Assembly (NCBI GenBank): GCA_035532275.1
Contig: DATKRG010000196.1
Span: 29,229-93,228, forward strand
Direction: 5' to 3'
From: UBA9676 sp035532275
GTDB taxonomy: Bacteria > Actinomycetota > Actinomycetes > Streptosporangiales > Streptosporangiaceae
DNA: 64,000 nt
Below the pieces are notes generated by a model. The model searched no databases and was not told where the DNA came from. It saw only the letters and a program-made list of their open reading frames with translations. The translations under genes and the position numbers were made by a program. Shown piece by piece: positions 7,064-15,548 of this stretch (positions are counted from its first letter, which is position 1; each line of letters opens with the position of its first letter).

Positions 7064-7800
7064 CGGCCGGGCTCCGGGGTGCGGACCAGGATGCGCCGGC
7101 ACTCCTCGCAGCGGAGCACCTCGTCCGGGGGGGCGGCCCGGATCCGCGCCAGATCGACTGTGTTCAGCGACAGGTGGCAGCCCTCGCAGCGCCCGCCGCG
7201 CAGCGCGGCCGCGCCGACGCCGTGCTGCGCGCGCATCTTGTCGTACAGCCCCATCAGGTCGGCCGGGATGTCGGTGGCGACCCCGGCCCGCAGGCCCGCC
7301 GCCTTGTCCGCCTGCTCCCCGATCTCGCCGAGCGCGGCGTCGCGCCGCGCTCCGACCTCATCTCGCTGGCTGGCCAGCGTGGCCCGCTCCCTGGTGAGCT
7401 CCTCCCGGCGCGCCTCGATCGCCTCCCGCCGTTCCATCACGTCCAGCACGATCTCCTCCAGATCGGACTGGCGGCGGGTCAGCGAGACGATCTCCGACTG
7501 GAGGTTCTCCAGCTCCCGGGGTGAGGACACCTGCCCGGCGTCCAGCCGGGTGCGGTCCCGCTCCACCCGGGACCGGACCTGCTCCACGTCGGCCTCCGCC
7601 TTCGCCTGCTCCCGCGACAAGTCGCTCACCTGCGCTTCCAGGGCCGTCAGCTCATCGCCGAGTTCGGCGTCCCGCGCCTCGATCCGCTCGTACTCCGCCA
7701 GCTCGGGCAGGCTGCGGCGGCGATGATCCAGCCGGCTCAGCTCGGCGTCCAGGTCAGCCAGTTCGAGCAGTCTGCGCTGCGCCTCCGGGGATGCTTTCAC
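7060..7800 (-). CDS. C4-type zinc-ribbon, coiled-coil protein (Rv2229c family)
   Basis: 246 residues. Residues 1-180 are a long coiled coil (LELADLDAELSRLDHRRRSL through RREELTRERATLASQRDEV) and the C-terminus is a zinc ribbon with CEGCHLSL and CEECRRILV supplying four Cys. This is the conserved actinobacterial family that precedes RNase H and rnpB; related proteins are called nucleic-acid-binding or secretion-associated, without firm function. Here the Nif3-like gene that usually precedes it is replaced by rskA-sigK. Confidence 0.88.
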   Translation of the reverse strand: MKASPEAQRRLLELADLDAELSRLDHRRRSLPELAEYERIEARDAELGDELTALEAQVSDLSREQAKAEADVEQVRSRVERDRTRLDAGQVSSPRELENLQSEIVSLTRRQSDLEEIVLDVMERREAIEARREELTRERATLASQRDEVGARRDAALGEIGEQADKAAGLRAGVATDIPADLMGLYDKMRAQHGVGAAALRGGRCEGCHLSLNTVDLARIRAAPPDEVLRCEECRRILVRTPEPGR

Positions 7801-7862
7801 GAAACCTCACCATAGAGGTTTTTCCCAGCCCCGGGTCCGACCAACGCCGGTGCCGCCGCCGT

Positions 7863-8618
7863 TCAGGACGGCAGGACCAGCATGACCACCGGCGCCGACG
7901 TGGGCGAACGGGCCCCGCTGGCCGGCTCCACGGTCAGGCCCACGCTGTCCCCCATCGTCAGCCCGGTGACCACCACGGGGGCGGTCATCCCCCGGTGCGG
8001 GTCCGGCAGCATGCCCGCCGGCCGCATCCGGTGCCGCCCCATCAGCCACACCTCGTACCGCTGCCCGGCCGGCAGGGCCGGCAGCCGCGCCGTGGTCAGC
8101 ACGAGCGCGTGGTCGCGGTGCGACATGACCACGGTGGCGGTGCCGCCGGTCCTGGCCCGGGCGGTCATGATGGCCGCGTCCGGGGCGTTCAGCACGGTGG
8201 CGATGGCCCGGCTGTGCGCCTGCTCCTGGTTCAGCCGGTGCTGGGTGCTGACGAACATCCCGCCCAGGACCAGGGCAACGAGCATGCACCCGCCCGCGAT
8301 CGCGACCGCCATCCGCGGCACCGCCAGCCGGGACGGGCGGCGCCCGGCGCCGGGGACGGCCAGGATGTCCTGCGTGGCCGGGGGCTGCTGGCGGATGTTC
8401 GCCGCAGCGGCCAGGACCTGCTCCCGCAGCCGGGCGGGCGGGGTCACCGCGGTGGTGGCCGACAGCCGGCCGGCCGCCTCGCGCAGGCTGGCCGCCTCCT
8501 GACGGCAGGCCTCGCACTCGTCGAGGTGCCGCTCGAACCGCATCCGGTCGGGGCCGGTGAGCGCGTCGAGCGCGTAGGCGCCGGCCAGGGTGTGCGGGAC
8601 ATCCCGCCGCAGCTTCAC
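7863..8618 (-). CDS. rskA: Anti-sigma-K factor (RskA family)
   Basis: 251 residues. Holds SigK inactive at the membrane until a redox or envelope signal leads to its cleavage. N-terminal anti-sigma/zinc-finger-like part with HLDECEACRQEAASLREA (the HxxxCxxC motif, about residues 29-36), then ALRxQ-like linker, one membrane helix (MAVAIAGGCMLVALVLGGMFV, about 105-125), and an extracytoplasmic RskA domain ending in MTAPVVVTGLTMGDSVGLTVEPASG. GTG at 8618 overlaps the sigma factor stop (GTGA), so it is made from the same mRNA. Confidence 0.88.
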   Translation of the reverse strand: MKLRRDVPHTLAGAYALDALTGPDRMRFERHLDECEACRQEAASLREAAGRLSATTAVTPPARLREQVLAAAANIRQQPPATQDILAVPGAGRRPSRLAVPRMAVAIAGGCMLVALVLGGMFVSTQHRLNQEQAHSRAIATVLNAPDAAIMTARARTGGTATVVMSHRDHALVLTTARLPALPAGQRYEVWLMGRHRMRPAGMLPDPHRGMTAPVVVTGLTMGDSVGLTVEPASGARSPTSAPVVMLVLPS

Positions 8619-9196
8619 CGGTCCGCTCCCAGGCAGTCCCGCAGCCGGATCAGGCCGTCCCGCATGCGGGTCTTCACCGTGCCCACCGCCACCCCGAGCA
8701 GGCTGGCGACCTCCCGGTAGGTATATCCGCCGTAATAGGCCAGGGTGACCGATTCGCGCTGCAGTTCGGTGAGCGAGGCCAGGCACTGGCGCACCCGCTG
8801 CGCGTCAAGCCGGTTCTCGACCTCCTCGGTCACGACGTCGTAGTCAGTGACGGCGGCAGTTGCCCGCTGCTCCCGTTCTGCTGACGCCTGCGCGGAGCGC
8901 ACCCGGTCTACGGCGCGCCGGTGGGCGAGGGTCATCAGCCAGGTCATCGCGCTTCCCCGGTAGGGGTCGAAGCGGGAAGCGCTCCGCCACACCTCCAGCA
9001 TCACTTCCTGCGTCACCTCCTCCGACTGCGCGGGGTCGCGGACCACCCGCCGGACCAGGCCGAAGACCTGCGCCGCCGACCGGTCGTAGACGGCGGCGAA
9101 GGCGGCCTGGTCGCCGCGGGCGACAAGAGCGAGCAGCGCGGCCAGGTCGCCGCCTGCCGCCTGCCGCTGCCAGCGGCCCGGCTGCCCTTCGGTCAT
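8615..9196 (-). CDS. sigK: ECF RNA polymerase sigma factor SigK
   Basis: 193 residues, normal for a group 4 sigma factor. Region 2: AAVYDRSAAQVFGLVRRVV, EEVTQEVMLEVWRSASRFD, GSAMTWLMTLAHRRAVDRVR. Region 4: LTELQRESVTLAYYGGYTYREVASLL and VGTVKTRMRDGLIRLRDCL (the DNA-binding helix-turn-helix). ATG at 9196 follows GAGGA at seven bases. Divergent from a molybdoprotein gene with which it shares a symmetric promoter pair; SigK autoregulation is known in mycobacteria and fits that arrangement. Confidence 0.88.
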   Translation of the reverse strand: MTEGQPGRWQRQAAGGDLAALLALVARGDQAAFAAVYDRSAAQVFGLVRRVVRDPAQSEEVTQEVMLEVWRSASRFDPYRGSAMTWLMTLAHRRAVDRVRSAQASAEREQRATAAVTDYDVVTEEVENRLDAQRVRQCLASLTELQRESVTLAYYGGYTYREVASLLGVAVGTVKTRMRDGLIRLRDCLGADR

Positions 9197-9223
9197 GCTC
9201 ACGTCCTCGCTCCCACACTGGTG

Positions 9224-9251
9224 ATTCGTGGCCGGGGCCGGGCCGGCTTGG
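9224..9251 (-). promoter_or_regulatory. Putative SigK promoter of sigK-rskA
   Basis: On the minus strand CCAAGC (-35, 9246-9251), 16 bases, ACGAAT (-10, 9224-9229). The -10 resembles the CGAAT core recalled for mycobacterial SigK promoters. Start of transcription would be about 20 bases before the sigK ATG. Confidence 0.6.
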
Positions 9252-9267
9252 CCGGCCATGCGATTCA

Positions 9268-9295
9268 CCAAACCTGGCCGCTCTGGGCTACGAAT
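9268..9295 (+). promoter_or_regulatory. Putative SigK promoter of the molybdoprotein gene
   Basis: CCAAAC (9268-9273), 16 bases, ACGAAT (9290-9295). Same hexamers (one change) and same spacing as the opposite promoter. Transcription would begin at or next to the GTG start at 9301/9303, giving a leaderless mRNA. Confidence 0.6.
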
Positions 9296-9302
9296 AGATG
9301 GT

Positions 9303-10904
9303 GTGACATCTTCCACTGAGTATCGGCCTGCCACGCCGGGCCGCGTCCACCCCGGATACGGGGTCGCAACCGGGTTGATCACCGCAGCCGTCGCGATGGG
9401 AGTCGCGCAGCTCGTCGCGGGAGTCACCGGCCCGCAGGGCTCGCCGGTGGTGGCCGTGGGCGGTGCGGCCATCGACCATACGCCGCCGCCGGTAAAGAAT
9501 TTCGCGATCTCCGCGTTCGGGTCCAACGACAAGACGGCGCTGGTGGCCGGCATCCTGGTGGTGCTGGCGGTGTTCGCGGCGCTGATCGGTGTGGCGGCGG
9601 TCCGCCGGATCGGCTATGGCCTGGCCGGGCTGGCGGTCTTCACCGGGATCGGCCTGCTCGCCGCGCTGACCCGTCCCGGTGCCGGGCTCACCGACGCGGT
9701 GCCCGTCCTGGCCGGGGCCGCGGTGGGGGCCTTCGTCATGACCCGGCTGGCCCGCGCCGCGGCAGCCATCGCCGGCGCCGGCGCAGCGCAGGAACCGGCC
9801 TCACCCACCACACCGGAGCCCCGGCCGGGCGCCCAGCCGGACCGGCGGCGGTTCCTGATCACCGGCTCGGCGGCGGTGGCGGTCGCCGGGGTCAGCGCCC
9901 TGGCGGGCGCACGGCTCGCCGCCCCGTCCAGCGCGGTGGTCCGGGCCCGTTCCACCCTGCGGCTGCCCGCACCCGCCCGCCCGGCACCCGCCCTGCCGGC
10001 CGGCGCGGACCTGCACATCGGCGGCCTGAGCCCGTTCATCACCCCGAACGGCGCCTTCTACCGGGTGGACACCGCACTGCTGCTGCCGCAGGTCGCGCCG
10101 GCGGACTGGCAGCTGCGCATCCACGGGATGGTGGAACGCGAGATCACGATCACCTTCGCCGACCTGCTCAAGCTGCCCCTGATCGAGAGCTACACGACGT
10201 TGGCCTGCGTCTCCAACCCGGTCAGCGGCCCCTACATCGGCAACGCGAAGTGGCTGGGCGCCAGCCTGGCCAGCCTGCTGCGGTCGGCCCGGATCAAGAC
10301 CGGGGCCGACCAGCTGCTGTGCACATCGGTGGACGGGTTCACCTCCGGCACCCCGGTGCAGACGGTCATGGACGGGCGGGACGCGCTGCTGGCGGTGGCG
10401 ATGAACGGGGCGCCGCTGCCGGTCGCGCACGGGTTCCCGGCCCGGATGGTGGTGCCCGGCCTGTACGGGTACGTGTCCGCCTGCAAGTGGGTGACCGACA
10501 TCAACGTGACCACGTTCGCGGCCGCGCAGGGGTACTGGGTGCCGCGCGGCTGGTCGCAGCAGGCCCCGATCAAGACCGAGTCGAGGATCGACGTGCCGAA
10601 CAGCTCCGGCCCGCTGCGGGCGGGCCGCAACCATGTCGCCGGTGTCGCCTGGGCACAGCACAAGGGCATCGACGCGGTGGAGGTCCGGATCGACGGCGGC
10701 CAGTGGCAGCAGGCCCGGCTGGCCGCGGTACCCGGGATCGACACCTGGCGGCAGTGGGTGTGGGCATGGGACGCGGCCGGAGGGACCCACACGATCGAGG
10801 CCCGCGCCACCGACGCGACCGGCTACACCCAGACCGCGTTCCAGGCCCCGCCGGAGCCGAACGGCGCGACCGGCTACCCGAGCGTCACGGTGACGGTGCA
10901 GTAG
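9303..10904 (+). CDS. Membrane-anchored sulfite-oxidase-like molybdopterin protein
   Basis: 533 residues. N-terminal membrane part with four hydrophobic segments (about 18-40, 74-94, 102-117, 124-143), then an RRRFLITGSAAVAVAG Tat-like motif, then a catalytic domain of the sulfite oxidase/YedY fold: TLACVSNPVSGPYIGNAKWLG contains the cofactor-ligating Cys, followed by MNGAPLPVAHGFPARMVVPGLYGYVSACKWV. The C-terminal 110 residues are the Ig-like Mo-co dimerisation domain (RAGRNHVAGVAWAQHKGIDAVEV). Probably reduces oxidised sulfur compounds such as methionine sulfoxide outside the membrane, by analogy with MsrP/YedY. Divergent from sigK and probably under SigK control. Confidence 0.85.
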   Translation: MTSSTEYRPATPGRVHPGYGVATGLITAAVAMGVAQLVAGVTGPQGSPVVAVGGAAIDHTPPPVKNFAISAFGSNDKTALVAGILVVLAVFAALIGVAAVRRIGYGLAGLAVFTGIGLLAALTRPGAGLTDAVPVLAGAAVGAFVMTRLARAAAAIAGAGAAQEPASPTTPEPRPGAQPDRRRFLITGSAAVAVAGVSALAGARLAAPSSAVVRARSTLRLPAPARPAPALPAGADLHIGGLSPFITPNGAFYRVDTALLLPQVAPADWQLRIHGMVEREITITFADLLKLPLIESYTTLACVSNPVSGPYIGNAKWLGASLASLLRSARIKTGADQLLCTSVDGFTSGTPVQTVMDGRDALLAVAMNGAPLPVAHGFPARMVVPGLYGYVSACKWVTDINVTTFAAAQGYWVPRGWSQQAPIKTESRIDVPNSSGPLRAGRNHVAGVAWAQHKGIDAVEVRIDGGQWQQARLAAVPGIDTWRQWVWAWDAAGGTHTIEARATDATGYTQTAFQAPPEPNGATGYPSVTVTVQ

Positions 10905-10916
10905 CCGGCCCGGCCG

Positions 10917-11774
10917 TCACAGCAGCTGGTCGCGGATCTGGCCGGACAGGTACGCCCCGAGCCAGCGGCCCATCTCGTCGAACAGGCGCCTGCGCTGCGG
11001 GGAGGTGACCGGCTCGGAGTCGGGCAGTCCCGCGTCCAGGGTGAGCCAGGTGACGTGCTCCCCGAGCCGGACCGTGGCCCGCTGCCCGGCCAGCACGCCG
11101 AACGTGCCCAGCGACAGCAGCCGCCCGGCGGGGCCGGCCGCGTCCCCGGCCCCGGCCTGGCTCATGACCAGCACCGGGCAGGCGATCTCCAGGCCGCGCC
11201 GGAGCCTGCGCTGTGCGCTGGCCAGCAGTGGTGAGGCTGGCCTGCCGGACGTACCGTCCGCCCGCCCGGGCCGTGGCCTGGCCAGCCACGGCCACGCCGG
11301 GCCCAGGTCCGGGCTGGCGATGATGAGCGCGTCCACCGGCTGGCTGCCCCGGCGGGCATGGCACCACAGCGCGGTGATGACCGCGCCGGCGCAGTGCCCC
11401 GCCGCCACCACCGTGTCGATCGCATCGGCCGCCCGCAGGTGGGTGACCGCTGCGTCGAGGCAGCCGAAGCAGGCGTTGAGCTCGCTGGCCGCACGGTTAC
11501 CGTCGGCCGGGGCCGGCTCGCCGGCACCGACCGAGCGCAGATCGGCCGCATAGAAGTGGAACCCCCGCTCGGTGTACCAGGCGGCCAGGTCGGCGGGCAC
11601 GAAGGTGTCCTCCAGGCAGTGCACGTACAGCACCGCGCGCCTGCTGGGCCGGGCGCTGCGCCACCGCAGCACCGCCACCCCACTGCCCTGTTCATCGCCG
11701 ACGGCGCCCGGTATCAGCAGCGGCACACTCTCGTAGCCGCCGGCCGGCCCGTCGCGCTCCATGATCAGACCCAT
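10917..11774 (-). CDS. Alpha/beta hydrolase (serine aminopeptidase-like)
   Basis: About 285 residues with the alpha/beta-hydrolase order: AVLYVHCLEDTFVPADLAAWY, FYAADLRSVGAGE, then VAAGHCAGAVITALWCHARRG in the nucleophile-elbow position, and a late VRLGEHVTWLTLDAGLPDSE. The elbow reads G-H-C-A-G, so the nucleophile is Cys where most members have Ser; lid region is Arg/Ala rich. Start uncertain: ATG codons at 11783, 11774 and 11762 lie in repeated CATGACCC sequence. Substrate unknown. Ends 12 bases from the molybdoprotein stop (convergent). Confidence 0.7.
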   Translation of the reverse strand: MGLIMERDGPAGGYESVPLLIPGAVGDEQGSGVAVLRWRSARPSRRAVLYVHCLEDTFVPADLAAWYTERGFHFYAADLRSVGAGEPAPADGNRAASELNACFGCLDAAVTHLRAADAIDTVVAAGHCAGAVITALWCHARRGSQPVDALIIASPDLGPAWPWLARPRPGRADGTSGRPASPLLASAQRRLRRGLEIACPVLVMSQAGAGDAAGPAGRLLSLGTFGVLAGQRATVRLGEHVTWLTLDAGLPDSEPVTSPQRRRLFDEMGRWLGAYLSGQIRDQLL

Positions 11775-11926
11775 GACCCCCATGACCCCCGGGTACGCCC
11801 CACACCCAAACACACCGCACCCAACGCTCCATACCCAACACGGAGCGTCATAGGGCAGTGTTGCATCGTTACCACGATCGAGCAGGGAGAACACGCCAGC
11901 ACACCGCGTGTGCCCGCCGTGGCCCG

Positions 11927-11932
11927 TACCCT
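11927..11932 (+). promoter_or_regulatory. -10 element of a leaderless transcript (CYTH gene)
   Basis: TACCCT followed by six bases and then the ATG, the spacing seen at several other starts in this window. No leader or ribosome site precedes the gene. Confidence 0.5.
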
Positions 11933-11938
11933 TCGAGC

Positions 11939-12622
11939 ATGGCGCCCGGCACGGATGGATTCATAGAGACTGAACGTAAATACGAGGCGGGACCCGCTTT
12001 CGTCCTGCCGGACCTGGCCGGGGTGGCGGGCGTCGCCGCGGTGACCGGGCAGCGGACGCACCGGCTGCGTGCGGTCTACTTCGACACCGCGGATCTGCGG
12101 CTGGCCGCGGCGAGGATCACGCTGCGCCGGCGGACCGGCGGCACCGACGCCGGCTGGCACCTGAAGCTGCCGGCCGGCGTGGACAGCCGGCGGGAAGTGC
12201 ATGCCCCGCTGACCCGTGCCGCGCGCACCGTCCCGGCGAGCCTGGCCGCGCGGGTGGCCGGCTCGACCGCGGGCGAGCCGCTGGCGCCCATCGCCCGGCT
12301 GGAGACCGCCCGCACCGTCCGGTACCTGACCGGCCAGGACGGCCAGCCGCTGGCCGAGGTCGCCGACGACCTGGTGACCGGGGCGCTGCCAGAGCCGGCA
12401 CCGGAGCCGGCGCAAGGGCGCGGCGGGCGGCCGCGATGGCGGGTGGTGTCCCGGTGGCGCGAGATCGAGGTCGAGCTGGCCGACGGCACACGCGACCTGC
12501 TCGACGCGGTCGAGGGGGCGCTGGTCCAGGCCGGGGCCGAGCCCTCCGCGGCGGCGTCGAAGCTCAGCAGGCTGCTCGCGGCGGCAGGCCCGCCGGGCAG
12601 CGGGACCCCGGCCGGCGGCTGA
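11939..12622 (+). CDS. CYTH-domain protein (triphosphate tunnel metalloenzyme)
   Basis: 227 residues. CYTH enzymes bind inorganic triphosphate or organic triphosphates inside an eight-stranded tunnel. The signature ExExK is present as ETERKYE near residue 8, then LRAVYFDTADLRLAAARITLRRR (the YFDT and R-x-R tunnel residues), GWHLKLPAG, and RWREIEVELADG. No CHAD domain follows, unlike many longer actinobacterial members. Divergent from the hydrolase at 10917-11774 and convergent with the nitroreductase gene. Confidence 0.88.
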   Translation: MAPGTDGFIETERKYEAGPAFVLPDLAGVAGVAAVTGQRTHRLRAVYFDTADLRLAAARITLRRRTGGTDAGWHLKLPAGVDSRREVHAPLTRAARTVPASLAARVAGSTAGEPLAPIARLETARTVRYLTGQDGQPLAEVADDLVTGALPEPAPEPAQGRGGRPRWRVVSRWREIEVELADGTRDLLDAVEGALVQAGAEPSAAASKLSRLLAAAGPPGSGTPAGG

Positions 12623-12642
12623 GGCGAACCCGGTCCCGAGCT

Positions 12643-12687
12643 GAGAGCTGGCCGGTCCTGAGAGCTGGCCGGTCCTGAGAGCTGAGC
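12643..12687. repeat. 17-bp tandem repeat, 2.6 copies
   Basis: Unit GAGAGCTGGCCGGTCCT at 12643-12659 and 12660-12676 and a partial third copy, between the convergent CYTH and nitroreductase genes. It shares the core CCGGTCCT-S-AGAGC with the longer array at 19344-19457. Confidence 0.75.
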
Positions 12688-12688
12688 G

Positions 12689-13711
12689 CTAGCCGGTCTG
12701 GAGCAGGTCGCTGGCGGGCCGGCGGGCGCTCGCCGCCGCGGTGTGCACCCGGCCGAACTGGAGAAGCATCTGCGGTGTGCCGGCCAGCCCGAGCCCGCTG
12801 CGTACCAGCGCCCGGATCGGCGAGAGTTCCAGCGGCTCGCTGGTCATGCTGGCGAAGACCCAGGTGGTGGCGGCGTGCAGCAGCATCCGCTGCAGCGCCT
12901 GGCCGGCCCGCAGCCAGTCCTGCGGCGTGTCGGCTGCGGTGGTCAAGATGGCCGTCGCCGCCGCGGGGGCGCCCGCCTCGCCGGCTCTCCCCCAGCCGCG
13001 GCCGAGGTCGAAGTCGCGCTGGGCGAGCCTGCCGGTCTCACCCAGGTCCGGCTCCGGGGCTGACGCCGGGTAGGCGCCCGCCGCGACACCGTCCCTGGCG
13101 GTGCTCCCCGGCGGCCGGGTCCACCGCCGGATCTCGGCCTGGGCCGCCCGCCGCCGCCAGGTGCCGGCGGCCGCTGCCAGCCTGGCCAGCCGCTGGAAGG
13201 CAGGCGGCTCGCCGACCAGTGCCAGCGCGGCTCCCTCCGCGATCGCGTCGTGCTGGAGCCCGGCCAGCAGCCCGTCCGGCAGCGGGCCGGGGCTGAACGG
13301 GCCCCGGTGCGTGTACCGGTGCGGCACCGCCGCCAGCAGCCCCCACTCGCGGCCGGTCATCGGGGCCGGCGCGCCGAGATACACCCGGGCGAGCAGGGCG
13401 GGCCTGGCTGGGTCGGGCCGCAGGCTGACCGCGGGCACATACCCGAGCCGGCGCACCGCCAGCCGGAGCCCGTACAGTGCGGCGCCGCAGCTGATCATCA
13501 GCTCCCGGCCGGCCGGGTCCAGAAGCCTCAGCGCCCGCCCGGGATCGGCATGCAGTTCCACCGCGTTCCCGGCCACGCGGAACAGCCACGGCTGGGTGTT
13601 CAGGATCGACGGTGCCCGGCCAGCGATGGCCACCAGCGCGGGAACCTGATCGGCTGGCAGCCGTGGGCCGGCCCACGGCTGTCCCTGGCACAGTCGGATG
13701 ATCTCGGTCAT
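12689..13711 (-). CDS. Acg-family FMN-binding nitroreductase-like protein
   Basis: 340 residues, the length of the Acg family (Rv2032 and relatives), a nitroreductase-fold group in which two FMN-fold halves form one chain and a lid covers the flavin. Motifs: APSILNTQPWLFRV near the N-terminus (FMN-binding), ELMISCGAALYGLRLA, TGREWGLLAAVPHRYTHRGPF, the central FDLG-GWG, AILTTAADTPQDWLRAGQALQRMLLHA and the late SPIRALVRSGLGLAGTPQMLLQFG. In mycobacteria acg belongs to the DosR hypoxia regulon and is thought to sequester flavin. Divergent from the FMN-transferase operon, which makes a shared flavin theme plausible. ATG at 13711 with GAGGA upstream. Confidence 0.85.
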   Translation of the reverse strand: MTEIIRLCQGQPWAGPRLPADQVPALVAIAGRAPSILNTQPWLFRVAGNAVELHADPGRALRLLDPAGRELMISCGAALYGLRLAVRRLGYVPAVSLRPDPARPALLARVYLGAPAPMTGREWGLLAAVPHRYTHRGPFSPGPLPDGLLAGLQHDAIAEGAALALVGEPPAFQRLARLAAAAGTWRRRAAQAEIRRWTRPPGSTARDGVAAGAYPASAPEPDLGETGRLAQRDFDLGRGWGRAGEAGAPAAATAILTTAADTPQDWLRAGQALQRMLLHAATTWVFASMTSEPLELSPIRALVRSGLGLAGTPQMLLQFGRVHTAAASARRPASDLLQTG

Positions 13712-13935
13712 GCTGGTCCTCGCCGATGGTTTCCTGCCAGCATCGCCGCCGCGCCGCGCGGCGGGCAGGGCCTTCGGTCCCGTCCGGCCGGGCCGAACGC
13801 CCCGCGCACCGGCCTGGCAGCGCTCGCAGAATTGTGCCGGCAGCGCTCAGAGGATTGCCAGAGCCCGTTCCGAGGTCCCGCAAAAACCAGGCGGCCACAC
13901 TCATAGGCAGAGCAACACTAGGAGGGGCGAAGACC

Positions 13936-14262
13936 ATGAACACGAGCAACCGGGATGCGCTGTCGGCGGTGGTCGCACGGCGGCGCGGCCGGGCACGGCT
14001 GCGCACTGCCACCGTCACGCTCGGCGCCGCCAGCCTGGTCGTGGCCGGTGCCGTGGCCTACACCCTGCCGGGCGGGATAACCCACACGACCACCACGACC
14101 ACGTCAGCCGCTGGCACGCCAGCAGCGGCTGGCACCACCGTGGTGCACACCACCTCGGGTGGTTCGGGCGTCACCACCACGACCACTGCAGGCGGCACCG
14201 GATCGGCGACCGCGCCGGCGGCCACCTCCGGGTCGGGCCACGTCACCTCCGGCGGCTCCTGA
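13936..14262 (+). CDS. Small membrane protein with Thr/Gly-rich exterior, paralogue 1
   Basis: 108 residues. Basic N-terminus (ALSAVVARRRGRARLRTATV), one membrane helix (about 27-48), then a low-complexity Thr/Ser/Gly tail ending in SGSGHVTSGGS. Strong ribosome site AGGAGGGG nine bases before the ATG. The N-terminal half matches the protein at 15227-15538 (LSAV(V/I)-R-R and ATxTxGAA) and both end in H-(V/T)-T-S-G-G-S. Its stop overlaps the FMN-transferase ATG. An exported target or partner of that enzyme is my inference; no known FMN-binding domain is present. Confidence 0.8.
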   Translation: MNTSNRDALSAVVARRRGRARLRTATVTLGAASLVVAGAVAYTLPGGITHTTTTTTSAAGTPAAAGTTVVHTTSGGSGVTTTTTAGGTGSATAPAATSGSGHVTSGGS

Positions 14263-15230
14263 TGACCGCCGGTTCGGTGATCGGTGAGGCGTCGGCCAGC
14301 TGGCAGGCGCTCGGCACCGGGGTCCAGCTGATCGTCACCGACGCCCACCAGCTCGCCGCCGCCCGGCAGATACTCGAAGCTGACCTGGCCGCGGTGGACC
14401 TGGCCTGCAGCAGGTTCCGGCCCGACTCGGAGATCGTCGCCCTGGACCGGGCGATGGCCGGGACGGGGGAAACGCCCGTGCAGGTCAGCCCCCTGCTCGC
14501 GGAAGCGATCGCGGTCGCGCTGCGGGCGGCGCGGCTCACCGACGGGGATGTGGACCCGACCGTAGGCGCCGCCATGAACGCGGTCGGCTACGACCGTGAC
14601 TTCCCGCTGATCCCGGCCGACGGGCCGGCCGTGAAGCTGACCGTCCGGACCATCCCTGGCTGGCGCCAGGTGGAGTTCGACGAGCAGTCACGGCAGCTGC
14701 AGCTGCCGCCCGGCGTCCGGCTCGACCTGGGCGCAACGGCCAAGGCCTGGGCGGCTGACCGGTCGGCCGGCCGCATCGCCGCCGAGTTCGGCTGCGGTGT
14801 GCTGGTCAGCCTCGGCGGCGACATCGCGGTCGCCGGGCAGCCCCCCGAGGGCGGCTGGCGGATCCGGGTGCAGGACATCAGCGGCCGCCCCGAGGACCCG
14901 CCCAGCGGGCCGTCCGCGGTGGTCGCCATCCATGGCGGCGGCCTGGCCACCTCCAGCATTGCGGCGCGCCGCTGGCGGCGGGGCGGCGACGTGCTCCATC
15001 ACATTCTCGATCCCCGCACCGGCCTGCCGGCCGCGCCGGTCTGGCGGACGGTTTCAGTGGCGGCGGCAAGCTGCACCGACGCCAACATCGCCAGCACGGC
15101 GGCGATCATCCGCGGCCGGGAGGCGCCTGCCTGGCTGACCGGGATGGGCCTGCCAGCCCGGCTGGTCGATGAGGCCGGCGTGGTGCTTACGGTCGGCGGC
15201 TGGCCCGCCGAAGGAGGTGACCCACGGTGA
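14262..15230 (+). CDS. apbE: FAD:protein FMN transferase (ApbE/Ftp)
   Basis: 322 residues. ApbE enzymes cut FAD and attach FMN to a Thr of exported redox proteins, using Mg2+. Family features are in order: WQALGTGVQLIVTD, ADLAAVDLACSRFRPDSEI, LTDGDVDPTVGAAMNAVGYDRDF, LDLGATAKAWAADR, VLVSLGGDIAVAG, RIRVQDI, VAIHGGGLATSSIAARRW, HHILDPRTGLPA and SCTDANIASTAAII. No lipoprotein signal is seen, so it may be cytoplasmic. ATG at 14262 overlaps the previous stop (ATGA-type); the GTG of the next gene overlaps its own stop. The three genes form one operon. Confidence 0.92.
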   Translation: MTAGSVIGEASASWQALGTGVQLIVTDAHQLAAARQILEADLAAVDLACSRFRPDSEIVALDRAMAGTGETPVQVSPLLAEAIAVALRAARLTDGDVDPTVGAAMNAVGYDRDFPLIPADGPAVKLTVRTIPGWRQVEFDEQSRQLQLPPGVRLDLGATAKAWAADRSAGRIAAEFGCGVLVSLGGDIAVAGQPPEGGWRIRVQDISGRPEDPPSGPSAVVAIHGGGLATSSIAARRWRRGGDVLHHILDPRTGLPAAPVWRTVSVAAASCTDANIASTAAIIRGREAPAWLTGMGLPARLVDEAGVVLTVGGWPAEGGDPR

Positions 15231-15538
15231 ACCGCTCACCCGATGTCCTGTCAGCGGTCATAGAGCGAGAGCGCAACCGGACCCGGATGCGCCTGGCCAC
15301 CATGACGGTCGGGGCAGCCGCCCTGGCCACCGCCGGCGTCGTCGCCTACAACCTGCCGAGCCCGGCACACAAGACGACCTCGACGGCGAACAGTGCCGCC
15401 ACGACCCCGGCGACGACCCGGCCCTCCGCCGTCAGCTACTCCGGTGACGACGGCGGCGACGGCGGACGCGCACCCGCCGCGGCGCCCGGCACCTCGGCCA
15501 CCCGGGCACCGAGCCACACCACATCCGGCGGCTCCTGA
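15227..15538 (+). CDS. Small membrane protein with Ser/Thr/Pro-rich exterior, paralogue 2
   Basis: 103 residues. N-terminus LSAVIERERNRTRMRLATMT, one membrane helix (about 24-42), then a disordered exterior ending in PSHTTSGGS. AAGGAGGTGA precedes the GTG start, which overlaps the FMN-transferase stop. Same architecture and same terminal motif as the protein at 13936-14262. No metal- or flavin-binding domain is recognised. Confidence 0.8.
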   Translation: MNRSPDVLSAVIERERNRTRMRLATMTVGAAALATAGVVAYNLPSPAHKTTSTANSAATTPATTRPSAVSYSGDDGGDGGRAPAAAPGTSATRAPSHTTSGGS

Positions 15539-15548
15539 CCCCAGACCG

